This document shows positions 7,475 through 17,500 of a DNA stretch of 36,987 bases, in pieces. The notes under the pieces are model-generated. The model saw nothing but the letters and a program-made list of their open reading frames with translations, made no database searches and was not told the origin of the DNA. The DNA is taken from positions 1-36,987 of the forward strand of contig CAJYKB010000064.1 of the NCBI GenBank assembly GCA_913774925.1. Direction: 5' to 3'. Within the stretch, counting starts at the first letter, position 1, and each line of letters starts with the position of its first letter. The position numbers and the translations under genes are program-made. Source of the DNA: an uncultured Sphingomonas sp. GTDB lineage: Bacteria > Pseudomonadota > Alphaproteobacteria > Sphingomonadales > Sphingomonadaceae.

Positions 7475-8127
7475 CCGCGGTGGCATTCGAGGGCGCGGGC
7501 GCGTCCGCCGCACCCGGCGGGCGGCGCTGGTACGACGCGATCTGGCATATCGAGGGTGAGGTGCCGCTGGGCGCGGCGGAGTCGGCGGACGAGGCGTTCG
7601 ACCGGCTCGCCCCGCTGTTCCGGCACACCGGCACCACGGTCCGGCAGCAGGGCGACACGCTGACCTTCAGCAAGATCGATCCCGATGCGCAGGATCCGCT
7701 CGCGATCTTCGATCGCGGCGTGATCGAGGCGACGGCCACCGCGGGAGAGCCGGTCCTTCGCTACCGTATGGCCAGCCGCGCGCTGCTGTTCTGCTTCCTC
7801 GCGCCCCTGCTGTTCCTGGCCTTCGCGCAGGCGACGGTGCTGGTGGGGGCGTGGACGAAGCCTTCCGCGGAGGAGGCGGCGAAGGCGGAGAAGAAGCAGC
7901 AGATCCAGCTGCCGCAGAACTGGATCGACAAGGCGCTCGGCGCGCCGGCCCCGGAGCCCAAGAAGAAGAAGGCGCCCGGCGCGGAGGACGACAAGGGGCC
8001 GAAGCCGACCGCCGGGTACATCTTCGCGGGGATCTTCGCCTTCCTGTATGTTGCGGGACGGCTTCTGGAGGCGCGACTTGTCCGGCGCCAGTTTGCCCGG
8101 CATCTGTCGGGGCATCGGCAGAATTGA
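7471..8127 (+). CDS. Two-TM membrane protein of unknown function
   Basis: 218 aa. The N-terminal ~100 residues are soluble and contain a beta-rich segment (WYDAIWHIEGEVPL, TTVRQQGDTLTFSKID). Two hydrophobic helices follow (residues ~104-127, LLFCFLAPLLFLAFAQA; and ~182-200, YIFAGIFAFLYVAG), separated by a charged lysine-rich loop (KAEKKQQIQLP, PEPKKKKAPG). No catalytic motif is recognised. The ATG overlaps the desaturase stop, so it is translated with it and might be an accessory or partner subunit of that membrane enzyme; this rests on position only. It ends the rightward run and faces a leftward regulator. Confidence 0.75.
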   Translation: MTAVAFEGAGASAAPGGRRWYDAIWHIEGEVPLGAAESADEAFDRLAPLFRHTGTTVRQQGDTLTFSKIDPDAQDPLAIFDRGVIEATATAGEPVLRYRMASRALLFCFLAPLLFLAFAQATVLVGAWTKPSAEEAAKAEKKQQIQLPQNWIDKALGAPAPEPKKKKAPGAEDDKGPKPTAGYIFAGIFAFLYVAGRLLEARLVRRQFARHLSGHRQN

Positions 8128-8156
8128 TCCAGGCGTCGTGACGCGTGAAGCCGGTG

Positions 8157-8174
8157 CGGCGAAATTAGTCGCCG
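8157..8174. terminator. Hairpin between convergent genes
   Basis: Perfect 6-bp stem CGGCGA / TCGCCG with loop AATTAG, 29 nt after the rightward gene ending at 8127 and about 60 nt after the leftward LuxR gene. A second small stem (CGCCT / AGGCG, 8176-8190) follows at once. No T-run, so termination is only a guess. The rest of the 108-nt gap (8128-8235) shows nothing else. Confidence 0.3.
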
Positions 8175-8235
8175 ACGCCTCCGACAGGCGCGTTCTGGCG
8201 GTGCGCCGGTATCTTTCGACGTCTGTCCTGCGGGA

Positions 8236-9429
8236 TCACTCGTCAGTCGGTGGACTGCCGAAGCCGCGGAGCAGCACGGCCAATTCGTTCTGCCGACTGG
8301 TCGAGGTTTTCGAATAGACGCGTTTGAGGTGGGAGCGGATCGTCTCGACCGACTTGCCGGTTGATTTGGCGATGGCGTCCACTGTGCCCCCGCTGGAGAT
8401 GGCGCGGGCGACCCGGGCTTCGGTCGGCGTCAGGTCGAACAATGTCTGGATCAGGCGCGCATCGGGTGCCGCGTCGATCGCAGGGCGAGCGACGACCGCG
8501 ATGATCGTTGCGCCCGCGAACACCTCGTGCGCGCTCCGCCGCACGGGCACGAGATGCAGTGCCGCCACACCGATGCCGAGTTCGTCGCGGATCGCGACCG
8601 ACGCGCCCTTGCCCGTGGAGGTGACGCTGCCCAGTGCTGAGAGGAACGCCGCATCGGACGCCCGGTTCGCAAAGCGAAGGCGGTCGCGCTGCTCGATCAG
8701 CCCGACATCCAGCTGGCTGCCGAAACGATGGTTGCGCGCGACGACTTCCCCCCGTCGACCCAGGATCGCCGCGCCGGCACCGATGCGCCCGAACGCTTCG
8801 ACGATCGAGCGGCACTCGCGAAGCTGCAATTCCGCCGCCAGGATCGCGGCACGCGCCAGATGCGGCCGCAACATGTCGAGCCACGGCACGGCGCGCTCGA
8901 GCGTATCGCGGTCGGAGAAGCCCTCCACGGTCAGCACGATGCGGTCGTTCGCCGTACCCATGATCAGCGTTCCCGCGCCCTTGTCCGCCTGAGCGGGCGT
9001 CAGGAAATCGCGGTAGACCGGCATGGTTGCGCGATCTTCGTCCGAATGGATGTCGTAATCGGTCAGGAAGCCGGGGTGGTCGATCCGCGTCAGCGGCGCG
9101 GTGCGCGCGTTGTCGACATGATAGCCGCCCGCGATGAACGCCTCCGCCAGCGGCCGGACACCGGGCGACAGGATGAGATGCGGGTCGCTGTCCAGATGCC
9201 TTCCCAGCGTGCCGCCGATGGCGCCGACGCTGTGCGCCAGTTGATCCAGCAGCATCGGCCAGCGATCCGGCATCAAGGCGGCTTCGTAGATGCGCCCGAT
9301 CATGTCGTCGTCGTTGCCGAACACGTTCTGCCGTCTCCCCAGCGTAGCGGCGCCATGGCGGCCACTACCCATGGGCCGAGGCTGGACCATCGGCGTCCCG
9401 CTGCCGGAACGGTGTAGCAAAGGGGGCAT
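8236..9429 (-). CDS. LuxR-type (C-terminal HTH) transcriptional regulator
   Basis: About 397 aa. The C-terminal ~65 residues form a LuxR/FixJ helix-turn-helix (LTPTEARVARAISSGGTVDA, then AKSTGKSVETIRSHLKRVYS). The preceding ~300 residues are a PAS/GAF-like sensory region without an autoinducer-binding signature that I can see. The start is uncertain. The longest frame begins at 9483, but the first ~50 residues look non-domain and a perfect 16-bp palindrome lies inside them; ATG 9429 or GTG 9324 (GGGGAG about 8 nt upstream, next to the first domain-like residues) are more natural. It diverges from the two-partner secretion operon and is a likely controller of it. The signal it senses is unknown. 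Confidence 0.82.
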   Translation of the reverse strand: MPPLLHRSGSGTPMVQPRPMGSGRHGAATLGRRQNVFGNDDDMIGRIYEAALMPDRWPMLLDQLAHSVGAIGGTLGRHLDSDPHLILSPGVRPLAEAFIAGGYHVDNARTAPLTRIDHPGFLTDYDIHSDEDRATMPVYRDFLTPAQADKGAGTLIMGTANDRIVLTVEGFSDRDTLERAVPWLDMLRPHLARAAILAAELQLRECRSIVEAFGRIGAGAAILGRRGEVVARNHRFGSQLDVGLIEQRDRLRFANRASDAAFLSALGSVTSTGKGASVAIRDELGIGVAALHLVPVRRSAHEVFAGATIIAVVARPAIDAAPDARLIQTLFDLTPTEARVARAISSGGTVDAIAKSTGKSVETIRSHLKRVYSKTSTSRQNELAVLLRGFGSPPTDE

Positions 9430-9439
9430 AATCACGTTC

Positions 9440-9455
9440 TCACCCAATTGGGTGA
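9440..9455. promoter_or_regulatory. Perfect 16-bp palindrome, candidate operator
   Basis: TCACCCAATTGGGTGA is perfectly self-complementary. It lies 11-26 nt upstream of the LuxR ATG at 9429 and in the divergent region facing the TpsB gene. Its size and symmetry fit a dimer-binding operator, possibly for the adjacent LuxR-type protein itself. The binding protein is inferred. Confidence 0.5.
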
Positions 9456-9698
9456 TGCCGCTATATGTTTGGCGATCCATCACCGCAATGTAATTGGCGG
9501 GGGGAAAGCGAAATGCAGGCGAAATTGTAGGAAATGGATTGATCGACTGATCTCGTATGTCATCGGGAATACTTCGAATGACGTATGCTGGATTACTGGT
9601 CTACTCTGTTCCACGTAGGAAGCTTCAGGGTTTCCGCGCTTGCGAGTCGTGCCATGTTCCTTCCTCTCTTGAAGATGGAAGTGTTGGTGGGGGTTGGC
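9456..9698. promoter_or_regulatory. Divergent promoter region of the two-partner secretion operon
   Basis: About 240 nt of lower-GC DNA between the regulator and TpsB, with AT-richer stretches (for example GCTATATG, GAAATTGTAGGAAATGG). A short CAAT-GTA-ATTG dyad lies at about 9485-9495. In-frame alternative starts for TpsB reach back to 9585 but lack a signal-peptide context, so most of this is treated as untranslated leader and promoter. No sigma-factor site could be fixed with confidence. Confidence 0.4.
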
Positions 9699-11531
9699 AT
9701 GAACTTCGAGATGGCTCGTCGAGCCTCCTTCCTGGCGACGACTGGGGCGATCGTGGCGGGCGCCGTCGTGTCGACCGCCGCATCGGCGCAGATCGGGCCA
9801 AATCCGGCGCCGCAAGTACCGGTGCAGCAATCGCGAGTCGTGCCCACGCGCGAGCAGATCGAGGACATTCGCCCGGCGACCGACCCCGAAGTCCGGCGAC
9901 CGGTGCTGAACGTCCAGAAGCTGCCCGACGCCGGACCGTGTCCGCTCGACGGCAGCACGGTGACGGTGGACCTGTCGCGGGTCAGCTTCGTACCGCCGCA
10001 AGGCGGGGCGTTGCCGGCGGCGCTGGCGGACGTTCTGGCGCCGCTGACGCAGACGCCCGCGGGGACGCGGCCGATCCGCGCCGTGTGCGAGATCCGCGAC
10101 GATGCCAATCGCGCGCTGTACGCGGCGGGTTACGTCGCGGCGGTCCAGATCCCGGCGCAGGAGGTCGCCGACGGCACGCTCAAGCTGACGGTGGTGGCCG
10201 CGCGGATCGTGGAGACGCGCATCACCGGCTATGACGGGCCGTTGCCCGCCGGTATCGCGGCGCGCGTCGAGGCGATCCGCAATATCGATCCGCTGAACCG
10301 GGGCGAGGTGGAGCGACTGCTGCTGCTGGCCAACGACGTGCCGGGCCTGACGCTGACGCTGACGCTGCAGCCGGCGGGGCGCGATCCGGGGGATGTGATC
10401 GCGATCATCAACGTCCAGCAGCGCAAGGCGCTGGTACTTGCTAATTATCAGAACAGTGGATCGCGTCAGCTGGGCCGGTCGCTGTTCTCGGTGCGCGGCG
10501 AATTCTACGACCTGACCGGTCTGGCCGATGCGACCTTCCTGGGCGTGTCGCAGTCGAGCAGCTGGGACGAGGTGCATGTCATACAGGGCGGGCACTCGAT
10601 GGGTCTGGGGGCGGGCGGCGCGCGGATCGGCGTGCGAGCCAGCCAGGCGTGGTCCAACCCCGAGATCCCCGGCCTGGACCTGCGCAGCCGGTCGCTGATC
10701 GCCGGCATCGACCTGTCGGCACCGCTCTACCGCGGATTCCAGCGCACCGGGCGTTCCGTGGACGACACCAATATCTACGCCGGCATCGGGGCGGAACTCA
10801 TCAACCAGCGCTCGATCATCCGTTCGGGCAGCGCCGATCTGCCGTATTCGCGCGACCGTCTGCGCGTCGCTTATGCCAGGATCGGCGCGCGGGTCATCAG
10901 CCGCGATGCCTTCGGGCTGACGCGCGCGGATACCGACCTGCTGGTCGAGGCGCGCAAGGGGATGTCGATCCTGAACGCCACGCGCCGGGGTATCGACGGC
11001 TCGGGGTTCCAGCCCTCGCGGCTGGATGGCGATCCGGAAGCCTTCGTCCTTCGCGGCACCGCCAATCAGACGCTGCGCCCCTTCGCGCGCTTCGACCGGC
11101 TGACCTTCGACCTTGCCGCCTTCGGGCAATGGGCGAACCGGCCGCTGCTGAACCTTGAGGAATTCTCGGTCGGCAGTCTCACTTATGGCCGGGGATACGA
11201 CCCCGGCGCCAATGCGGCGGACCGCGTCGTGGCGCTGCGGCTGTCGCCGCGACTGCGCCTGACCGCACCGTCCAGCGATGTCCAGGTCGATGCGACCGTC
11301 TTCTACGATGCGGTGCGGCTGTGGAACCTCGATCGCGGCACCAGCGAGAACGATCGCCTGTTGCAATCGCTGGGCGGTGGCCTGCGACTGACGATGGCGG
11401 ACCGACTGGCGGTTGAGGTGACCTATGCCAGGCCGCTCGATCGCGCGCTGACGATCGACGCGCGCAGGCCGACGGACCGCGTGCTGGTGTCCATCACCAC
11501 CCAACTCGCTCCCTGGAGATTCGGACGATGA
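9699..11531 (+). CDS. TpsB: ShlB/FhaC/HecB-family outer-membrane transporter
   Basis: 610 aa from the chosen ATG. A signal peptide (MARRASFLATTG...VSTAASA) is followed by a proline-rich linker, a POTRA-type periplasmic domain with two cysteines (GPCPLDG and RAVCEIRD; about residues 85-250 in total), and a C-terminal 16-strand beta-barrel that ends with alternating hydrophobic residues (VLVSITTQLAPWRF). TYGRGYDPG matches the conserved VRGY-type motif of barrel loop L6. TpsB proteins translocate the partner TpsA exoprotein across the outer membrane. The ATG at 9699 follows a G-rich site and immediately precedes the signal peptide. Its stop overlaps the TpsA ATG (ATGA), confirming it as the dedicated transporter. 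Confidence 0.93.
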   Translation: MNFEMARRASFLATTGAIVAGAVVSTAASAQIGPNPAPQVPVQQSRVVPTREQIEDIRPATDPEVRRPVLNVQKLPDAGPCPLDGSTVTVDLSRVSFVPPQGGALPAALADVLAPLTQTPAGTRPIRAVCEIRDDANRALYAAGYVAAVQIPAQEVADGTLKLTVVAARIVETRITGYDGPLPAGIAARVEAIRNIDPLNRGEVERLLLLANDVPGLTLTLTLQPAGRDPGDVIAIINVQQRKALVLANYQNSGSRQLGRSLFSVRGEFYDLTGLADATFLGVSQSSSWDEVHVIQGGHSMGLGAGGARIGVRASQAWSNPEIPGLDLRSRSLIAGIDLSAPLYRGFQRTGRSVDDTNIYAGIGAELINQRSIIRSGSADLPYSRDRLRVAYARIGARVISRDAFGLTRADTDLLVEARKGMSILNATRRGIDGSGFQPSRLDGDPEAFVLRGTANQTLRPFARFDRLTFDLAAFGQWANRPLLNLEEFSVGSLTYGRGYDPGANAADRVVALRLSPRLRLTAPSSDVQVDATVFYDAVRLWNLDRGTSENDRLLQSLGGGLRLTMADRLAVEVTYARPLDRALTIDARRPTDRVLVSITTQLAPWRFGR

Positions 11532-14500
11532 GCAAGACCGTGACGATGCTGGTCCGCCGCCGGCGCGCGGCGCTGCTGGGTGGCGTGGCACTGGGGCTGC
11601 TGACGGCCGGCGGGGCCGCGGCGCAGACGGGGCCGGTGGCGGGGACTCTGCCGAACCTCGCCAACGCCGGCGGGGCGACCGTCAGCACGGCCGGCACCGC
11701 GATGAGCGTCAATCTGAACGACGCGAGCCGCACGATGGAGTGGAACTCGTTCAGCGTGGCAAGCGACGCCTCGGTCGCGTTCAATACGGCCAACACGACG
11801 AACAACTACACCGTCCTGAACCGGGTGACCGGGGCCAATCTGTCCGAAATCTATGGCCGTGTGACGTCGCAGTCCAACGTGGCGGTGTGGCTTTCCAACC
11901 CGAACGGGATCGTCTTCGGGTCGTCGGGCGCCTTTTCGGGCGGCAGCCTGGTCCTGACGACGGCCGCTCTCACCGCGGTGCCGACCACGGGCACGACCAG
12001 GCTGGCGAACATGCCCGACGCGGCCATCACCATCGCCGGTACGACCGCGAACGCCGGGCTCACCGGGCTGACCCTGACCGGAAGTCTGATCGTCGCCGCG
12101 CAGCAGGTCGCGGTGACCGGCCAGATCACCGCGACGGGCGATGTCGCACTGGTCGCGGCGCGTTCCGTGAACGTGCCGGTGACGTTCGGCAGCAACGTTC
12201 AGGTGACGATCGACGAGGGGACGACGATCGCGCAGGGCAAAGTGGTCGTTTCGTCGACGGGCTCCATCACGACGACCGGCGATCAGCACGCGATCGTCCT
12301 CGCCGGTGCCGGCGGTCTCGTCACGAACAGCGTCAATCCGTCGAACCTGCTCCTCGCGGTCGATCCCGCCGCGGCGTTGAGTGCCTCCACCGTCAACGGC
12401 CGCGTCGTGATCGCCGCCGGGGTCAGTTCGACCGAAGCCGCCGCGGGGGCGAACGCCGTGACGGTCGCCGGTGCCGCGGCCGGTACGCATGCGATCACCT
12501 CGACGACCGGCATCGCCCCGACATCTTCCACCCCGCGGTCGCTGTCAGCCGCGTCGATCAACATCACTGCCGCGGGCGCCATCGACCTTGCCAACACGCT
12601 GACGGCGGCCAGCCAACTCGACGTCTCTGCCACGCGTGCAGGGTCGACCGTGACGCTGGGCGGGAACCTCTCGGCGACGGCGGCCAGCGCGACGATCGCG
12701 GGCGCGGCGGGCGTCACGCTGGGGACCGCCGGGCAGGCGCGTTCGCTGATGGCCGGGCAGAACGTGACGATCGACGGCGGCACCGCGGGGGTCACCACGG
12801 CGGGGAGCTATGGCATCCAGTCGGGGCGGGCCAACGACACGGGGGGCATCGCGATCGGGATCGGTGGCGCCGGGTTCGCGATGTCGGGTGCGACCCTGAC
12901 CGCCGGTACGGAGGCGACGAGCGGGTCGGGCTTCCGCGGCGACGTGACGCTGACCAACCGGGGCGCGACCGCTGTTCCGCTGACGCTGGAGGGGATCGAC
13001 GCGAACCAGCTGTCGGTCCAGCTGCCGGCTGGCCAGCGGCTGGCGTCGGCCAATATCGGTCGGATCCGGCTGGTCGGCGATCTGGTGCTGGAGACGACAG
13101 GGGCGCTGCGCCTCGACAGCGGCACGTCGCTGACGGGGTCGGTCCGCCTCGATTCCAACGGCGACGTCAGCGGACGTGCGGGAAGCGGGGGATTGCTGAG
13201 CGGCTTCGGCCGCACGTCGCTGACCGCGGGAGCGACGGGCAAGACGATCACGGTGCGCGCGGACGGGACGACGCAGCTGGGCGACCTCCTGGCGGGGACG
13301 ATCGGCACGGGTACGGCGCTGACCACGCCGCAGGTGTCGGTGACCGGGCTGGCCGTCGATCTGCTGACCGCGCAGGCGGCCACGGGCGCGTTGCGCCTGA
13401 CGGCCACCGGAGCGGGGGCCGCGGGAACGATCCGCGCGACGACCCTCGCGGCGCCGCTTGGCGACATCACCCTGCTGGCGGCGGGGGATATTCGCGGCCA
13501 GGCGGCGGCGTCGGCGCTGACCAACGGCGTGCGGATCGCGAACGCGCGCGCCGGCGACGTGGATCTGGACACCACCCTTCACGCGCGGCTGGGAACGCTG
13601 AACGCCGCGGGCGGCATGACGATCGACGCCAATGGTTCGGTGACCGGCCTGTCGCGGGCGGGCGATGTCGCTGCGGGGCCTGGGATCGACATTAGCAGTG
13701 GAAGGACGCTGACGGTCGCTCGCGCGCTGGCGACGGCGCCCAATGCCGCCAACCCGGTGGCCGCACGGGTGGCGTTGGGCACGGTGAACCTCGGGACCGC
13801 CGGCGGCGCGGTGACGGTCGATGCGGCGGGTATCTCGGCCACGGCGATCGACACCGCCGGCGCGGTCACGCTGCGCGCCGGCGCGGGACTGTCGGTCGAC
13901 GCACTGGGCGCCACCACGCGCGTCGGGTCGGCGATCCTGCGTCAGTCGGACGCCGCGTCCGGCGCGGACGATACCGCGGGCGGACGCTGGTCGACCGATG
14001 CCACGCTGTCGCCCAATTACGGCACGGCATCGCTGACCGCGACCGGAACCCTGGGTGTTCAGGCCGGGGTCGCTCCGTTGGCGACGGGTGCTCTGGGTAT
14101 CGCGCAGATCGCCACGGCGACGGGCACGTCGGTGACGATCCAGGGCGAAGGGGTGACGGTCGGCACCGCGACCGCGACCGGTGGCGGGCTGGGGATCACC
14201 GCACGCAGCGGCGGGCTGTACCTGGGGCAGGGGTCCGCCACCGGCGCCGTGGCCCTTGCCAAGCTCGGTGCCGCCGGCCCGGTCGATGCGGACGAGGTGC
14301 GCGTCTCCGGGCTGCTGGCGGCGGGCGGGGCGTTGAGCGTCGACAGCGCCACCGACATCCGCGGCGTGCAGATGACGACGGGGACGAACGCCGCCGTCAC
14401 CGCCAGCCGCGACGTGACGGGATTGAGGTCGGCGACCGCCTTCGCCGATGGCCGGCTGGCGGTGGACTACGGCCGGCTGAACGTCCTGGCTGGAACCGGG

Positions 14501-17500
14501 GCGGGCACGATCGCGGTCACGGCGACGAACGGCATCGCGCAGCTGGGCGATGTGGTGACCGGCGTGATGCAGGGCACGGTCGATGCGGAGTCGAACGCGC
14601 TGACCGTGACCGGCGTCGGGGTCGACGTCGACGATGCGGCCGCGCGCAATGGTAATCTGGTGCTGACGGCGGGTGTCACTGGGCTGCGGCTGCGCTTGGG
14701 AACGGCGGCATGGGGGGCGTCGCGGTGGGTGGCGGCGACGGGACGCTATGATGCGGGGATCGTCACGGCCGCCGATGCGCAGATCGGCACGCTGACCGCG
14801 GATGGCGGCGACATCCTGTTGCGGGTGGCGGGTTACCTGTCCGGCTTGCGAGGCGCGGGGCAGCAGGTCGCGTCCGTCTCCGCAGGCGTGACGACCGGGT
14901 TCGCGGATGTCGGCGATCTGACGCTGCGCAACACCGCGGGCGACGTGGTGCTCGGCCGGGCACTGGCGGATACCGTCGCGATCGAGGCAGGCGCCAGCGC
15001 GCGCATCGGCGGGCTTGCGGCCGACCGCAGTAGCGATGGCGGCGGTATCGTGGCGACGGGGACGGTGGGGATCACCGCGGGCGCATCGATCACCGGGCTG
15101 AACGGCATCGCCACCGCCGCGGCAGGGGCGAACCTGACCGCGACCGGCGGGTCGATCCAGCTGCCCTCGCCGGCGGGCTCGCCCGTACCCCGGGGCGCGA
15201 TCCTCGGCGATGTCAGCGCGGCGCGCGACGTCGTATTGAGTGCGGGGGCGCTCTCGGCTCAGTCGATATCCGGCGGCGCAGTCGGGGTCAGCGCCGCCAA
15301 TGGCCTGGTGGTGGACCGGGTCACCGCGGCCACCGCTACCTTCACGGGCGGGGGGGTAATCGCCGCGGACGGTGCCGGACTGACGGTCGGGGGCGACGGT
15401 GCGCTGCGTGGCGGGTTCGGCTTCGCCAACGTCGCGACCAGCGGGGCTGCTGCCACCGTCAGCATGACCGCGGGCAATGTCGTGCAGGCCGGCACCGTGT
15501 CGGCGGGTAGCGGCGATGCGCTGACGGCCGCGCTGGCCGGGCAGAATGCGCAGGTCGCGATCGCGGCGCAGGCGCTTTCCGTGCAATCGGTGCGGGCGTC
15601 GAACGGTTCGCTCACGCTCACGGCCGGGGCGGGCGACCTGTATCTCGGCACACCGGCCGGAATCGAGGCGGACTCGCTGGCGCAGGTCGTCACGGCACGG
15701 GATGCGGCGACCCTGACGAAGACCGGCGGCGCGGGCGCGGTGACGATCGCGGGTGCGTTGACCGCCGGTGCGACGGGCGGAGGCGCCGGCGGCGTCACGA
15801 TCCGCAGCGACACCGATATCCTGGGCCGACGGGTGGAGAGCGTCGTCGGCGACGTCGGACTGTACGCGAACGGCGCCGTGGCGGGGCTGTACACGGTCGA
15901 TCCTTCGCTCGGTGGCGCGGCGCCCGTCTTCGCGGCGTCGGGAGAGGTGTCGCTGGGCACGGTCGGTGTGGCGGGGGCGCTGCGCGTCGACGCCGGCGAG
16001 ATCCGCGTCGGGTCGGTGCGAAGCGGAACGTCGATCGCGCTGACCGCCGGTGGGTCGGTGACCGGCCTCGGCACGGCGGCACCGGTTTCGGCGACCACCG
16101 GATACCGGGCGCTGGCGGTCACGTCGGGCGGTGCGGTGACGGTCGGCGGCATCGCGAACGCCGCGGTCGACGTGGCGGCGATCGGTTCGATCGATGCCGT
16201 GGGCGACGTGCAGGTCACGGGACGGCAGATCTCGATCGAATCCATCACGCGGGGGATGACGACGACGCTGACCGGCGACAGCGTGTGGGTGAACGACGTC
16301 CGCAATCTGGGTGAGTTGATCGTGACCGGCGGGAGCAGCGTCGGCCCCGTGCCGTCGCTCGTCCTGCAGGATGTGCCCGGTGGCAACAGGCAGGCGCTGG
16401 CGATCGGCTACGGTGCCGCGAACCTGGCGGTGACCGCCGCGATGGTGCCCGACAGCGATGTGGGGACGATCACGGTCGGCGCAGGGCAGGTCGCGCAACT
16501 CGGCGCCGTCACGGCCGGAGCCGGGGCGAACGACGCCCTCGTCAGGACGCCGCAGATACGCGTGGCGGCGCAGGCGGTGCAGATCGGCACCTTGACCGCC
16601 TTCGGCGGGGCGGTCGATCTGCGGGCGCTGAACGGCGATCTGGTGATCGATACCACCGGTGCGAGCGGTACGTGGATGCGGTTGCGCAAGACGGGCGCGG
16701 CGGGCGCGGTGGCGTTCGGCGCGCTGCAAAGCGGGACGCAGGCTGATGCCGACTATGCCGTCGCCAACGGCTTCCGGGGCGGCACGACGCTGATAGACAG
16801 CAGCACCTCCATCGCGGGCGGGACGATCACGGCGAAGAGCGACATCCTGTTGCGCGCGGTGGACGCCGTGACGGGGCGGGATCGCCGCGCGGGGACGACT
16901 GGCGACCTCGTCATCGGGACGGTCGATGCGGCGCAGGCGACGCTGGTTAGCGCGGGGACGATGCGGATCGGGCAGGCGACGACGAGCGGCGCGCTCTCGC
17001 TGACGGCGGCGGGGTCGATCACGGGCCTGGCAGACGTCACGTCGTCGCGCCCGCGCGGCCTCGACCTCGATGCCGGTCGCGGTGTCGACGTGGCACGCGA
17101 CGTGAACGGCGCGCCGGTCGGGATCGTCGCGCTGGGCGACGTCACGGCACGGATGCCGGTCACGCTGGAGGCGGCTACCTCGGACAATCGAGCCGTCTTG
17201 GATCAGTCGATCCGGATCGCCGCCGGTCAGATCACCGCCGGAAACGTCCGTGGTGCCGGCGCCGTGTCTTTGCTGGCCGGGCGGGCGATCGATATCGCAA
17301 GCGTCAGCGCCGGCTCGCTGAGCGCCACGACCGCCGCTCGTAATGGCGAGGTGGACGCATTCAATCAGGGCGCAACCGATACGGCAGCCGGGTTCGACGA
17401 AGAACAATTGGTCCCCGGGTTCGGTGACGCCCGGCTGCTGTCGAGCGGCACGTTGGTGGTGAACAGTCGAAGCGGTGTGGCGCAGCTGGGGCGCAGCACG

